Assembly: GCA_024500155.1 (NCBI GenBank) | Contig: CM044874.1 | Coordinates: 47,032,384-47,096,383 of the forward strand | Source: Chenopodium formosanum | Lineage: Eukaryota > Streptophyta > Magnoliopsida > Caryophyllales > Amaranthaceae | DNA: 64,000 nucleotides | Direction: 5' to 3' | In this document: piece by piece, positions 21,827 through 34,674 of the stretch | Layout: each line of letters begins with the position of its first letter | Numbering within the stretch: the first letter of the stretch is position 1 | Translations under genes and position numbers: made by a program | Notes under the pieces: model-generated | Databases searched by the model: none | What the model saw: the letters and a program-made list of their open reading frames with translations, nothing else | Told to the model about the DNA's origin: nothing

Positions 21827-24290
21827 ACTTTTGCTCGTCCCGAGCAAAACAAAGGCTAAAAAGGAAAAAGAAGGGCTTATTCAAAATAAGAAAAGAAAAA
21901 GAAAGAGGTCAGAATATACACTAACTCACTTTCGTAGGAATCACGGTCAATTTTAGCAACAAAAGACAAGCCATATAAACCCCTAGATCGCTCTAGAGGA
22001 CGAGTGATGCTCTCGTAAAGGTTTCCTAGAGATAACCTATAACTCTTATTAAACAAACAAAAGAAGGAAAAATGAGGCAAAATACAAGAATAAAGAGCAA
22101 GTAATGAAAAACAAAATAAAAATAAAAAAACTTTGTGAAATGGACTTTACAAAGTGACTATAGTTCAAATGAATAACGACCTTTCTAAAGTAAGTAATGG
22201 TATGCACGTTATAAGATACCTAAAGTTGATTGAAACATAAATATGCTAAGCATAGGATCTAGTTGTCACACTCCACTTTCATCCCAAACGATCTTACCGC
22301 GTTTCCCCTACTAATCTCATATCTCACCTTAGTGAGCGTCTCATAGATTCCACGAAGGAACCGGAAAAAGATCGAATTTTTGGCTTGCTCGACATCTTGA
22401 CTTCGCATCCCCTTTCCCTAGGCTATAACCCATGATTCCCTCCACCGATGAATGACTCAACCCCTAGGTCAAAAGGTCTTCCCAAAGGTTGTATCGTAAG
22501 GCAAAAAGGGTTAAGGTAGGCTAAATTTAAAATTTGGTGGTTAACCTAAATTGTGAAGCAAAGATTGGTCAAATCATAACACCAAAATCGAGTAATCACC
22601 AAACAAAAACATATTAACACCCTCAAGATTATTCAAAGCAACAATCTACAATCATAAGAACAAAAAGCGCAAACGCTTTCCCCCCAAGCTAAAGGAGCAT
22701 TGTCCTCAATGCATAAAAGGGAGAAAGACACTTGAATTTTAATGGTTTTTTTTCTGAGTTTTTTATTTTTTTTTTATTTTTATTTTTTTTTTATTTATTT
22801 TTTTTATTTTCTCTTACCTTATCAAAGCATTAGTCCTTGCCGTTTTATTTGGGATGGCTTTTACTTAGTCATTTGCCATTATTCTCCAAATATAAACAAC
22901 TCAACCTTGTTCACCAATTTGAATCAAAATCCAAACTTATACACCACAATCATCCAACATTGACCATTGCTTCACAAAAACCAAGAGAAAATGAAAATGA
23001 AACAAAAGGCTCAAGAATTCTAAACATGTGGCTTGAAAAGAAGGGAAAAAAGTTCAAAGGGCTAGCAAGTAGGCAAATTTATCCCTAAACCCAAATGTAA
23101 AAATAAGGAAACTATCCTAGAAAAAGGAAAAATACCTCCCCGAAAAGATGCCTTTGTCCTCCCTAGGTGGTTTGATCTCGGTCTTAGGAATCATACGTTA
23201 AGATTCAAGATTAAGTTTGCGAAAGTCAAGGATCCATGCCTCTCATGCAAGAATATGATGAAAGCTTGAAAAAGTATGAATCTCACATGGTTGTAGCAAA
23301 AACTCACTAAGGTTGTCAAATCAAAGATAGGGAGCAACTACCAACATGCCACAAACAAGTAGAATCCGGCTTCATGATCCCCCTAGTTCTAGACAACTAC
23401 CCTAGCATGCTTTATCCTAGAATCAACCAAACGTATTCTCAAACCGTGCATACCATGACCACCTAGTAAGGTTATTATCCAAAAGAGAGAGTCCATTGTT
23501 TACAAATCCAAGTCAAAAAAGAATGAAAGAGTGGAAAAATAAAGCCTCAAAAAGCTATGTACAAGAACAGGAACAAAAAGAAGAGAAAAGAAAAGAAAAG
23601 AAAAGAAAATATGGAAAACCAAGATAAAGGAAAAGTAGGAGAACAAAGAAAAAGACAAAGATGCAATCATAACACGTATTTCCCAATCGACAAACAAGCG
23701 GTCAAATGGCCACATCGCCAAAGACCCCAAACACACTAGGTGTTATAATCATACATCCTCGAACCGTTCATCTCTCCTAAAACTAATCCTAATCTAAGCA
23801 ACCAAGAAAACTAAAGGAAGAAAAGTAAAGAGATAAAACAAGAAAGGCCTCACCAAGCGTCCAAGCTATGCTGTAATAATAAAGGAGCAAGAACGACCTC
23901 CTCTAAGAAACTTCGAAAACCAAAGCAGTGGCTATGAGCAAGGTGAGAAAAAGAAAAGAAAAGGACTATATACAAAATGAAATTGTTAGTAACTTCCAAA
24001 CAAAAGCAAACAAAATTAAACTTACGCGAAAACTATGTACAAAGAACAAGAGAAACCATCATCATCATCAATAGAAGGGACAACAAAACATCATCATCAA
24101 AAACCAAGACAACAAGATAAACAACATACCAACGAGACTACCAAGAGCAAAGCAAAAGAAATCCATCAAAGCCCTTTCAAACACATCCCCAAGAGTCCAA
24201 GGTGCCTCCCCAAAAACCTACCCTAAAACATCCTATTTGATTCCCCCCGTACAAAATATGGGCATCGACCGCGATGCTTAAAAACATGCA
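21827..24290 (-). other. Athila 3' non-coding region
   Basis: About 2.4 kb between the extra ORF and the PPT without a supportable gene. It holds a T-rich tract (22745-22815), A/G-rich stretches (23570-23620) and two additional PPT-like G-runs. Confidence 0.6.
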
Positions 24291-24405
24291 AAGCTAAAAG
24301 AGAGGAAACAAAAAGGGAATCAAACAACCAAGGGTGAAACTATTGGCCGCTAGGGCCGGCACCACCATCATCCACATCCCAACCTCTGGTATAACCTGGA
24401 GGGAA

Positions 24406-26110
24406 TCAATAGCGACCCTTAAAAAGGTCAAGTTGAGATGTGGATAATTGTTCAAAAGGCTCCGGTTGCATACAGAGCTCGGGGTGAGTGGGGTGAACAT
24501 AGTAGTAGTCGGGGTCACCTCGATAATCACTCCCTCCCCGAGACCCGGTAGTCTTAATGACCGGACTCATCTGGGAAGTCACGCCTTGGCTCATTGGGGT
24601 TCGCAACCCCGGGACAATATGGGTACGTGGGGAGGTTGTCACCACCCCAAGATGGCACCGGCCCTTGTGGGGGCGGCATATAAGGGTAGTTCACCGGAGG
24701 AGTGACCTCCCCCTTGCGCACCCTAGCGTCATATAGGGCGCTAGTTTGAAAAGACAAAGTTTGATGGTTTGAATACATACCTTGCATGCTAAATTGCATG
24801 CGCTCCATATGCTCACGCATAGCCTCAATCTCACGGAGATATGCATCTCCATGGTTGTCTTGTTGGTGATGTTGTTGTCTTCTTCTTCCTCTTTGTTGCG
24901 GTTGTTGTTGTTGTTGCTCTTCTTCATCTTCTTCTTCTTCACCACCTTCTCCTTCTTCACCTTCACCATCATGCCCATCATCATCATCATCGTCCTCATC
25001 ACCAGCATCCTCCTCCAAAACATTCTCAACCCTCCCGTCATCCTCGGGAATCCTCCAAACAATCTTAGCCTCTCGAGTGATTGAGGTGGCAGCTGGGTTT
25101 GGGAGCATACAATGGTGCACATTACGCACTAGCCAAGAGTACCCACCGTTTCCCTTAGTCTTAGAAATGAAGCGCAAGGTGTTAAGTTGCTTCATATCCA
25201 AATCCATGTCTTCACTCTTTCCAATCGGAGTGCAAGACCTTAAGAAACGCTCTTGCTTGAAATAATGCACCAATCTAGTAATCATACCACCACAATGAAT
25301 CTCACCCGTCTTTTTCCCACTGGTGATCAACTTACAACAATTCATGAAAAGATACCCAAAATTCAACCTTGGCCCCAAATCCGACCTTGTAGCCATCCAA
25401 AGCGCCAAGATCTCCTCCCTCGAAAGCTTCCCAAGATCTTGCTTACTAAACACTGTATACCCAAGAATCCGATGGAGAATACGAAGAGCCGGGTGAATGA
25501 TCTCGCTAGCAAGCGATTCCTTAGAGTCAAACGACTTCTTCCTAGATATGGCTCTCCACCAAGCAACCTCATTGTATTCGGACTTGTGAAAGGCAACCAA
25601 GGGCTCAAAGATGTCGGTATTTGGGTTGAAACCAAGGGCTTTGTTGAATTCCGCAAGGTTAATGGTATGCTTGGAATTGAAAAGTTGAAAAGAGATGATA
25701 TAGTCGGTATCCCCCGTCATATTAAACTCAAAGGTGGAGAAAAATTCAATGCATGGTTCCAAATAAGTTCGGGGGGATGACTTTACAAACTCAACCAAAC
25801 CAAGATTACGGAGCAAAATGTTAAGATTGGCATCAACACCCAATTTTTCCATACCTTCGGGAAAATAGTTGCAGGACGGTCTAAATTTCCAGGATTTCAT
25901 TTTATTATAGATAGGGGTGTGTTAAGCCCGGTTATGAAATTTGAGAGCGGGTAAAGGATGAGGTGGGGCATTATCTTGAGTAGTTTGGTTTTGAGGGGGT
26001 TCGGTGTTTGAAGGTTGGCCACGAGAGGATTGGCCGGGGGATTGGTTTGAACTTCTCTTGCTACTCTTAACTCTCCTCAACAAATCCATAGTTTCAAGCT
26101 CAACCAACAC
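24406..26110 (-). pseudogene. Athila extra ORF (ATHILA ORF-1 type protein)
   Basis: Occupies the env-like position. Function unknown; the family is listed as an Arabidopsis Athila ORF protein. The N-terminal part starts near 26110 or 26089 and is Ser/Gln-rich and basic (RRVKSSKRSSNQSPGQSSR). A TAA at 25922-25924 interrupts it, and the main frame runs 25900-24554. Features: HTINLAEFNKALGFNPNTD, whose E-F-x(3)-GF pattern echoes the PMD/DUF7745 proteins here, then WMATRSDLGPRLNFGYLF. A run of Asp/Glu followed by poly-Gln comes next, then RGRRRQQHHQQ and a short coiled-coil-like EIEAMREHMERMQ. A frameshift near 24560-24640 moves the Pro/Tyr-rich tail to another frame ending at 24406. No signal peptide or membrane segment, so not an obvious envelope. 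Confidence 0.82.
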
Positions 26111-26699
26111 AATGAATCACAAAAAAAGAAAAACACCCAAATTCAACACTACCACCAAAGTGAACAAACCTCCGTTCACAAGACCACCCTAAACCACCAC
26201 AAACTACAAAGTACCTGTTACAAACAATAAACAACCAAAAATCCAACAACAACCAACAATATTAACAATCTATCACAAAAAGAAGCACAAAAACATCCAA
26301 AATAATTCCAAAACCACCGTACAAACAACCAAAAACATCATACTCAAGCTTAATCAAGGCCACTAACAACCAATGCATAAAAATCAATTGAAATTGACAA
26401 AAATAAAACAAAGGTGAGAAGTATACCAAGATTGAAGACTCAAATTAAGCACAAAACCGAGTAGACTGGAAATTCCCGAAGAAAACCACGAGAAAGAAGA
26501 GCAAACTTGATGAAAATGGAGTATGAAGGAAGTTTGGATGGAAATTTAAGAGAAAACAAGGGTGAATTTGAGTAAAATTGAGTAAAAGAGATGATTTGGG
26601 GGTTAGGGTTTGAGAGGAGGAAGAGAGAGAATGGGGAAAATTAAGAGTGAAAGGGAAAATAAGAGAGGAGAGAGAAAGAGAGAGGAACCGGGCTACTAA
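26111..26699 (-). other. Leader of the Athila extra ORF
   Basis: Non-coding, AC-rich near the ORF and CT-rich (minus strand, 26600-26700) further upstream, like a plant 5' UTR. A TATA-like TTTTTAGTAG lies near 26695, next to the GC array. No gene seen. Confidence 0.45.
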
Positions 26700-27060
26700 A
26701 AACCCAGATCCCCGCGCCCTCTCTCGACAAAGTCGCGCCCGCTCCAATACTGCCGCGCCCGCGGAGAGTTTCTGAAAAAATTTGGAAATTTCATACCTGA
26801 CCAGGGCCGCGCCCTGTCTAATTCTCCCGCGCCCGCTCCAATACTGCGGCGCCCGCGGAGAGACCGCGGAGAGTTCCTGATCCAAATTTGAGAAAATGAG
26901 CCGCGCCCTCTCTGAATTTACCCCGCGCTCTCTCTATTGCACCCGCGCCTGCGGAGAGCCCGCGGAGAGACCGCGGAGAGCTACTGATCCGATTTCCACT
27001 TGTTGAAAGCAAGGGCACCCTAGGCCTCTCCAAGCCCGCGGGGTGCCCTCTCCCCTGCAC
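26700..27060. repeat. Internal copy of the Athila U3 GC-rich module
   Basis: Contains CCGCGCCCGCGG, GACCGCGGAGAGTTCCTGAT and similar. The stretch at about 26845-26890 matches LTR sequence at about 34255-34300 almost base for base (ACCGCGGAGAGTTCCTG). It lies upstream of the extra ORF, as the LTR copy lies upstream of the LTR TATA box. 27061-27400 beyond it has no gene. Confidence 0.75.
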
Positions 27061-27404
27061 TCTAAAACCTCTTATCACCCTCAACAAACACATTTAGTCC
27101 ATATATGATGAATGAAGGCACCCTACAAAACAAACCAAAAACACAAGGAAGGGTAAGAGCAAAAAAATTAACAAAAAAAAAATAAAGGAAGGAAAAGAGA
27201 GTAAAGGTGAGAATCCGGGTTGCCTCCCGTAAGCGCTTTTGTTTAACGTCGTTAGCTCGACGTTTACCACCCCACTCAAGGTGGTTTGAAAAGAATCATT
27301 TTATGAATAAGACCAACAAACACTCCATCAAAATATTTCTTAAGCCGATGACCGTTAACCTTGAAAGAAGATAAGGATCCAAAGGAGAAATCTCCACGGT
27401 GCCA

Positions 27405-28427
27405 TTAGCAAAAACATCTTTCACCAAGAAATAACTTCATTCTCGAGTGGTAGAGGAGGACTTTATCACCCACACAAAACTCCTTCTTCTCAATAAGCTT
27501 ATCATGAGCTTCTTTGGAACGAGCTTTGTAGGTGCTAGCACAGTCATAAGCATCAAGTCTAAGCTCCTCTAGCTCATGAAGATCCAACCACCGTTTCTCC
27601 CCCGTACTTTCTAAATCAACGTGTATCTTTTTGATTGCCCATAAAGCACGGTGTTCAAGCTCCACCGGGAGATGGAAAGACTTGCCATAGACAAGGCGAT
27701 ATGCAGTGGTACCAATAGGCGTCTTCAAATCCTTCCTTTAAGCCCAAAGAGCATTATCTAACTTGTCCGACCAATCCTTTCTATTCCTTGCAACTGTCTT
27801 CTCAAGAATGAGCTTTATTTGACGATTAGAGACCTCGACTTGGCCACTCGATTGAGGATGATATGAGAGGCTGAACCGTTGATGCACTTCATGTTTCCTC
27901 AACATCTTTTGGAAGGCGTTGTGAACAAAATGAGATCCGTTATCGCTTATCACAGCCTTAGGCACGCCAAACCTTGGGAGGATGATTTTATTGAACAACT
28001 TCAACACTACTTTGTGGTCATTAGTAGGGGAGGCACTGGCCTCAACCTATTTAGAAACATAGTCCACAGCCACAAGTGTGAATTGATTACCATATGAAGA
28101 TGGGAATGGTCCCATGAAGTCAATCCCCCAAACATCGAACACCTCTAACTCAAGAATAGGATGTTGAGGCATCTCATTCCTCTTGATGATATTTCCAACC
28201 CTTTGACATTGGTCGCATGACTTTACAAAGCCCCACAAATCTTTGAAGAGATGCGGCCACCACAAACCACATTGAAGAACCTTAGTGGCGGTTTTTGAAA
28301 CGCCCATATGACCGCCACTTGGATCCAAATGGCACATCTTTAGAACACTTGGGACCTCTTCATTCGGGAGACAACGCCGAAGCAAGCCATCCACCCCGCA
28401 TTTATACAAGATTGGTTCATCCCACAA
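27405..28427 (-). pseudogene. Athila integrase
   Basis: Zinc-finger part with HLDPSGGHMGVSKTATKVLQ and CDQCQRVGNI. Core with VWGIDFMGPFP, AVISDNGSHF and HPQSSGQVEVSNRQIK (all three acidic positions present). C-terminal GDKVLLYHSR. In-frame stops at 28428-28430, 28047-28049 and 27738-27740; the tail is truncated and shifted after about 27410. No chromodomain, as expected for Athila. Confidence 0.88.
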
Positions 28428-29849
28428 TTAATGTCTTGCCTCCCTCTTGAGCTTCTTCTTTTGGTTCTTGGAGAAAGAAGGTGGAAACTCCCCACATGCT
28501 AGAAAGTTCACCAAGTCGGCATACCATGGGAGATCCTTAACCTTAATGGCATACAAGACATGATCAAGCATTCTATCTTCAATTGGTAGACCATCATCAT
28601 GAATTTGATCACCCTCAAGGCGAGAAAGATGGTCCGCCATAACATTTTCCGCACCCTTCTTATCCCTAATCTCTATTTCAAAAGTTTGTAATTCAAGCAC
28701 CCAACGAATCAACCTTAGCTTGGACTCTTTCTTGGCAAAGAGATACTTGAGAGCCGCATGATCCGTGAAGACAATGGTCTAGGAACCTAACAAATAACAC
28801 CAGAATTTCTCGAAAGAGTGAACAATGGCCAAGAATTCTTTTTCCGTTGTTGTGTAATTCTTTTGGGCCCCATTTAGAGTCTTGGACATATAGTAAATCA
28901 CATAAAGCTTCTTGTCCACACGTTGTCCCAAAACACCTCCAATTGCCCAATCACTAGCATCATACATCAATTCAAAGGGTAAATCCCATCTTGGGGCTTG
29001 AAAAATGGGGGTAGAGATTAGGGCCTTCTTCAATCTATTAAAGGATTCCAAGCATTTATCATCAAAAACAAACTCAACATATTTTTGAAGAAGATCATTT
29101 AGGGGCTTGGAAATGAGTGAGAAATCCTTGATGAATCTTCTATAGAAACTCGCATGACCCAAAAATGATCTCACTCCCTTGACATTCACTAGAGGTGGAA
29201 GCTTCTCAATAACCTTAACTTTGGCCTTATCCACCTCTATTCCTTAATGAGAGATCTTATGCCCAAGCATTATCCCTTCCTCCACCATGAAATGGCATTT
29301 CTCCCAATTCAAGACAAGATTAACCTTTACACACCGAGCCAAACATTTCTCAAGATTAAGTAGGCACTCTTCAGATGAAACCCCACCTACGGAGAAATCA
29401 TCCATAAATACCTCCATTTCTTCCTCCAACATGTCTCCAAAAATGCTCATCATGCACCTTTGGAAAGTTGTGGGGGCACTACAAAGGCCAAAGGGCATTC
29501 TCCTATAGGCAAAGGTCCCATAGGGGCATGTAAATGTTGTCTTCTCTTGATCTTCGGGGTGGATTGGAATTTGGAAAAATCCCGAATAGCCATCAAGGAA
29601 GCAATAGAACTTGTGCCTTGTTAGTCTCTCTAACAATTGATCAATAAATGGAAGGGGAAAGTGATCCCTTTTGGTGGATGTATTTAGACGTCTATAGTCT
29701 ATACACATCCTCCAACCGGTGACTGTCCTAGTTGGAATGAGCTCACCTCTCTCATTCTTGACTACGATCATACCCCCCTTCTTAGGAACGACATGAACGG
29801 GAGAAACCCACCTAGAGCTTGAGATGGGGAATATGATTCCTGCATCCAA
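28428..29849 (-). pseudogene. Athila reverse transcriptase and RNase H
   Basis: RT with SRWVSPVHVVPKKGG, GWRMCIDYRRLN, FLDGYSGFFQIPI, RRMPFGLCSAPTTFQRCM and an intact VFMDDFSV box. RNase H with LMYDASDWAIGGVLGQ, YTTTEKEFLAIVHSFEKF and DHAALKYL. In-frame stops at 29244-29246 and 28779-28781. RT is out of frame with the protease: one extra base in the homopolymer at about 29868-29874. Confidence 0.9.
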
Positions 29850-31401
29850 GAGCTTGGTGATCTCTTTTTTTCACCACCTCTCCCATTTGAGGGTGTAGCT
29901 TTCTTTGTCGTTCAATAGAAGGAAGGGTGCCTTCCTCAAGCGTTATGTGGTGCGTACACAAAGCGGGGCTTATACCTTTAAGATCATCGATAGTATAGCC
30001 TAAAGCACCTTGGTGCTTTCTCAAGACACAACATAACGCTTGAGCTTGGCTCTCGCTCAAGGATGCACTAACAATTACGGGGTTAGTGGAATTTAGGCCT
30101 AAGAATTCATACCTAAGGTGTGATGGTAGAGGTTTGAGCTCTACCATAGGCACACCTTTACCTTCTTTTGTTGCGACCGCTTGCAAAGCTTCATGGCTTG
30201 AGATCTTCAAGCACAATTGTTCATCCACTTCCTCATATAACGCTACCTCCTTGCACGGTACACTTAGCTTGTCTTTATTCAACAAAACATTCTCAAGAGC
30301 ATCGTTAGAGGTGAGCAAGTGCTCATGCATGGAAGACACAACATGATCAAGAGAGTCAATCATCATGCAATTTTCAAGAGAAGAACTTGGATATTTCATG
30401 CTTTCATTCAAATCGAATTCTATGACCTCATCTCCTACCTTAAGGGAAATCTTTTCACACTTTACATCTATCATAGCACCCGAGGTAGCAAGAAAGGGTC
30501 TACCTAGAATAATTGGAATTGTAGCATCTTCATCCATTTCTAAAACAACAAAATCCACCGGGAGCACAAACTTCCCAACCCTCAATAGAACATCTTCCAC
30601 TTTACCTTTTGGAAACTTGATTGACCTATCGGCTAGTTGAAAGGTAATTTTAGAAGGTAAGAGTTCCCCTAGATCAAGTCTTTGATAAACCGAATATGAC
30701 ATTAAGCTTACACTAGCTCCTAAGTCACATAAGGCATTATCAAATTGCATCTTGTTAATAGCACAAGGGATGGAAAAGTTTCCGGGATCTTTAAACTTGG
30801 GTGGCATTTTGTTCATGATGATCGCACTACAATTTTCAGTCAAATTGATTGTCTCCACAACATCACAAGTCCTCTTTCCGCTCAAAATGTCTTTGAGGGA
30901 TTTGGCATAGTTAGGCATTTGGTTGATCACATCGGTGAAAGGTAGAGAAAGGTGAACTTGTTTGAGCATATCAATAAATCTCCCAAATTGCTCATCCAAC
31001 TTGTGTCTCATGAATTTTAGGGGATAAGGGAGCTTGGGTTTCACAATCTCTTTCTCTACTCTCACCTCTCTTGGTGTCTCCACAACCTCATCTAAAGATG
31101 CTCTACTTCCGTCATTCTTAACCAAAACTTCCTTGGGGACTCCCTTGTTATCACTCCTCCTTAGCAATCTCTCCTCAAGAACCTTACCACTCCTTGTAAC
31201 AATAGCATTCACGGGTTTCTTGGGATCTAGGCCTTGGGAAGGTAAAGAAGAAGGGCTTTCTTGGTCTTTCAAAGCACTAGCAAGTTGAGAAATTTGGTTT
31301 TCGAGCATTTTGTTGTGGGTTATCATTTCATTGAACTTCTTGTCACTAACGGCCATATATGTGTTCAACAACGTGGTTTGATTTTCAATTATTTCCTCCA
31401 T
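29812..31401 (-). pseudogene. Athila protease and gag-pol linker
   Basis: 529 codons in one open frame. An N-terminal coiled-coil-like region (NKMLENQISQLASALK) leads to a retropepsin with FDNALCDLGASVSLMSYSVY and IPIILGRPFLAT. The DLGAS active-site variant is usual in Athila. The frame enters RT sequence (SIERQRKLHPQMGEVVKK) and is lost at the homopolymer insertion near 29870. Confidence 0.88.
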
Positions 31402-31582
31402 ATTGGTCCTAGAAGAAGAAGATTGTGAAATGAATTTTCACCTTGAGTCTTTGGAACAAATCCGGGTGGGGACCTCTTTGAGAATTATTTCGAAAATTGC
31501 TCCTACCTTGATTGTTCCAATTACCCCTATTTTAATTTTTACCATAACCTTGATTATGGTTTCCACTACCTTGGTTATGATT

Positions 31583-32926
31583 TTAATAACTTTGGTTTTG
31601 ATTACCATAATTTTGGTTTTGATTTTGACTACTATAACTGTGATTGTTATAGTTGCCACGAGAACTTTGGTTCCCTTGGTTCCTATAACCACCACCTTGG
31701 TTATAGTTGTCAAAATTACCTTGGTTTTGGTAATTCCTATTCCATTGACCTCTTTGATTATCAAACCTTTGCACATTATTATTTGACACATAATTCACAT
31801 GCTCACTCTCACTATTATCAAAATCATCACCACATTCTGGAGAAGCATGAGGGAAGTTACAAGAGTCATGATCATAGGATCCACATGCATCACAAAACAA
31901 GCAACCACTAGGCATGTTATTTGAAGAGGGAGGGGGTTGAGAGTTAGAAAAGGTACCTCTCCCCTTAAATTGGGAGGGAGAATTCGAAGCTTGAGAAGAA
32001 AAGGAGCCTTCTAACTTGGCCTTGATCGCGGTCATTTCTTTCCCCAAGTTTGTCATTTGTGAGGATAATTTGTTGATCGCATTTAGATGGTTTATTGAGT
32101 ACACCGAAAAGCCACTCTTGCTAGTTGAATCCCTCTCACCATCTTGCCAATCTCTATAGTACTTAACCACGTCCTCTATAATGTCCACCACTTCCTCTTC
32201 CGTCCGATTCATTATGGGACCTCCGGCACCCCCATCAAGGCATGATTTGCCTTGAGGACTTAGGCCACCATAGAAAATTTGAATGACTTGATAGGTTGGA
32301 ATTCCGTGGTGGGGGCATTCCCTTTGGTACTCTTTATACCTCTCCCATGCTTCGTAGAGGCTTTCATTAGGTCTCTGCTTGAACCCTTGAATCAAAGCTC
32401 TAGCCTCTGCCGTTTTCTTTTGTGTGTAGAATCAGGACAAGAATTCCTTGGTGACTTCGTCCCATGTTTGAAGGGAATTTGGCTTTACCTCTTTATCCAA
32501 CCACTCCAAGGCTCGGCCTAGGAGAGAAAATGGAAACAACTTTAGCCAGATGAATTCTTCAGAAACTCCGTTCACTTTGATAGTGTTGCATTACTTTTCG
32601 AACTCCTTGAGATGGTTCAACGGACTCTCATTCTTAGCTCCGCTATATTGTCTCCTTTCAATCAAAGCGATCATAGCCGGCCTAATTTCGAAGTCATTCG
32701 CCGTTGTTGTAGGTGGAGCAATTCCACTCTCAAACTTGTACGCACCAGGAATTCCCAATTCTTTCAAAGCAACTCTTGGTTTATCTCCCATGCCTAGTTC
32801 CTCTTCAAATCCTTCTTCGCTTGAAGAACTAAATTCAAAGGATCGACTAGCAGTTCTTCTCCTTGAAAGAGTCCTTTCGATTTCCGGGTCAAAAGGCACA
32901 ATGGATCGATCACGAGCTCTATGCAT
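31583..32926 (-). pseudogene. Athila gag
   Basis: Start chosen at 32926 (MHRARDRSIVPFDPE). The retrotransposon gag domain is clear: NHLKEFEK, LFPFSLLGRALEWL, GFKQRPNESLYEAWERYKEY, LDGGAGGPIMNRT. A CX2C-type motif follows (CLFCDACGSYDHDSC), then an Asn/Gln/Gly-rich tail (31480-31750). In-frame stops at 32591-32593 and near 32425 break it. The frame joins the protease frame only through a shift near 31450-31580. Confidence 0.85.
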
Positions 32927-33054
32927 GCAAAACTTCAATGAAAATATTAGTAGCACGGCTACAAATGTAGCCTTAAGAAACAAAATCTTTTTGTATTTTT
33001 TTTTTCAATTAAAATGAAATAGACTCAAAAACTAAAGCTAAGCACCAATTTCAC

Positions 33055-33072
33055 TCCCCGGTAACGGCGCCA
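33055..33072 (-). other. Athila primer-binding site (tRNA-Asp)
   Basis: Minus strand TGGCGCCGTTACCGGGGA, three bases inside the LTR. It matches the tRNA-Asp type PBS used by Athila elements with one changed base. Confidence 0.85.
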
Positions 33073-33075
33073 TTT

Positions 33076-34669
33076 TGATAGAGGAATAAACTAGTCGTTA
33101 ATTGCCTATCCCAAAATCAAACACTATTTATTAAATCATAAACCAACCTAAAACAAGTATAGGTAAGTAAAGGGTCGAACCCAAAGGAGTTAGTTGGTGT
33201 TATATTTAGCCTAAATCAAGCTATTTCAAAGATTAAAGTGAGAAAATGGTTGGTGTTATGATTGCAAAATTAGACTAATCAAGTAAATCAATAAGCTAAA
33301 TGCTAGGGATATTGGTTCCACATGCTAATTCAATAATCGTGCTAATCGACAATTTCTTCGTTTGATTTCAAGCATTGCAAAGGAGAAACAATAGTAGCAA
33401 TCAAGAGAGTTCAAGAGCTATCTCCTACAGGCCAAACTAGGGGTCACTATGAATGGCTAATCAAGGAAATTCATAATCAAACTCAATCAGTTAAAGCAAT
33501 TCTCAAATTGATGGGTCATGTCATTAAGAAATGCAATGCAATCTAGATTAATCTTATACGTTGATCATTCCTAATCTAATTAATCACATGCAAAACTATG
33601 TCAACCAATTTAATTGCAACAATTCAATCAATCAAAGATCATCAACTAGCACAAATTATCATTCAAACATGCTTCCCCTTCTCCCTAGCAACTAATCTAC
33701 TCACTAATCATGGTGTAACTCAAGAACAAATCACTAGAATTAGCATTGATCATCATTTTAAATCAAAATCAAGAGAAAGCAATATCAACTACAATATCCA
33801 ATTCAAATCCAAGCAATACAAACAATCAAAGATGAAACTAAATCAATCAAGTAAGAGATGAACTAGAAGAAGAAAATCTTACTAACATTAATGATTGAAA
33901 ATGAAGAAATCCAAGCTCAATTGATCCAATGTTGAAATACAAATCCAATACCAAGAATTTCTCTCTAACTTCTCTCTCTAAAATTAAGCTAATGAAAATT
34001 ATCTAAAAGTTATCTTCAAAAGGGAATTACAAGTGTATTTATAGGCAAAGAAGAAACACGGGATTCCCGCACCCTCTCCAATAAACCCCGCGCCCGCGGA
34101 AAAATGGGTACGAAACCCATTAAAAACTCTGCAGGCTTTCTGGGCAACACCTGCGCCCGCGGAAAAAACGCGACGAATCCCTTGCTCCCAAAGGGTGATC
34201 AGAAGGCCGCAGTCTCTCTGGTACGAGCGGGCTCTCCAAACTACCCGCGGCCGCGGCAAGCCCGCGGCCAGACCGCGGAGAGTTCCTGGTCAAAATCTGC
34301 CAATTTGGTGCATAAGAGCCCGCGCCCACGACCTTCAATACCCGCACGCGCGGTAGATTGGAAGGGCTTGATTCCCTCTCCATGCCCTCTCTGAGCCGAT
34401 TATTTCCTCCTTACTTAGTCAATATAACCCATCTTGATTCTCTTGTAGAGACAAATCCTAGGTACCTAAAAAAACAAACAACGAAAAGGAATAAAAGGGA
34501 AAAAGAACCAAATAAAAGGAAAACACGCAGAAAACACGAAAAACACAAGGAAAGAAAGAAAGAAAGGAATTAAAGGAAAAAGGACAAAAAATAAGATAAG
34601 AAAGCATAAAAAGAAAGATGAAATCATCCTAAAATACTACCCTATGAATGCCATAAATGACACTCATCA
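33076..34669 (-). repeat. Athila 5' LTR
   Basis: 1594 bases, TGATGAGTGTC...CCTCTATCA on the minus strand. TATAAATAC at 34035-34043; GC-rich array at about 34060-34370 upstream of it. Confidence 0.93.
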
Positions 34670-34674
34670 ATTCT

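Larger units (their letters stand above)
20219..34669 (-). mobile_element. Full-length Athila-type Ty3/gypsy retrotransposon
   Basis: Complete structure on the minus strand: LTRs at 33076-34669 and 20219-21810, each TG...CA and about 1.6 kb. PBS for tRNA-Asp, gag, PR, RT, RNase H, IN, an extra ORF in the env-like position, and PPT. The direct repeat ATTCT flanks it at 20214-20218 and 34670-34674. The tRNA-Asp PBS, DLGAS protease and ATHILA-type extra ORF place it in the Athila lineage. All genes carry stops or shifts, so it is not autonomous now. Confidence 0.95.

Noticed and set aside
24782..25122. Plus-strand and shifted frames opposite the Athila extra ORF
   Set aside because: Shadows of the acidic/Gln-rich repeat; Leu/Phe/His-rich peptides from trinucleotide runs.
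26445..27093. Minus-strand ORFs through the GC-rich array upstream of the Athila extra ORF
   Set aside because: Produced by CG-rich repeats (Arg/Ala/Gly peptides); no domain and different frames in each repeat copy.
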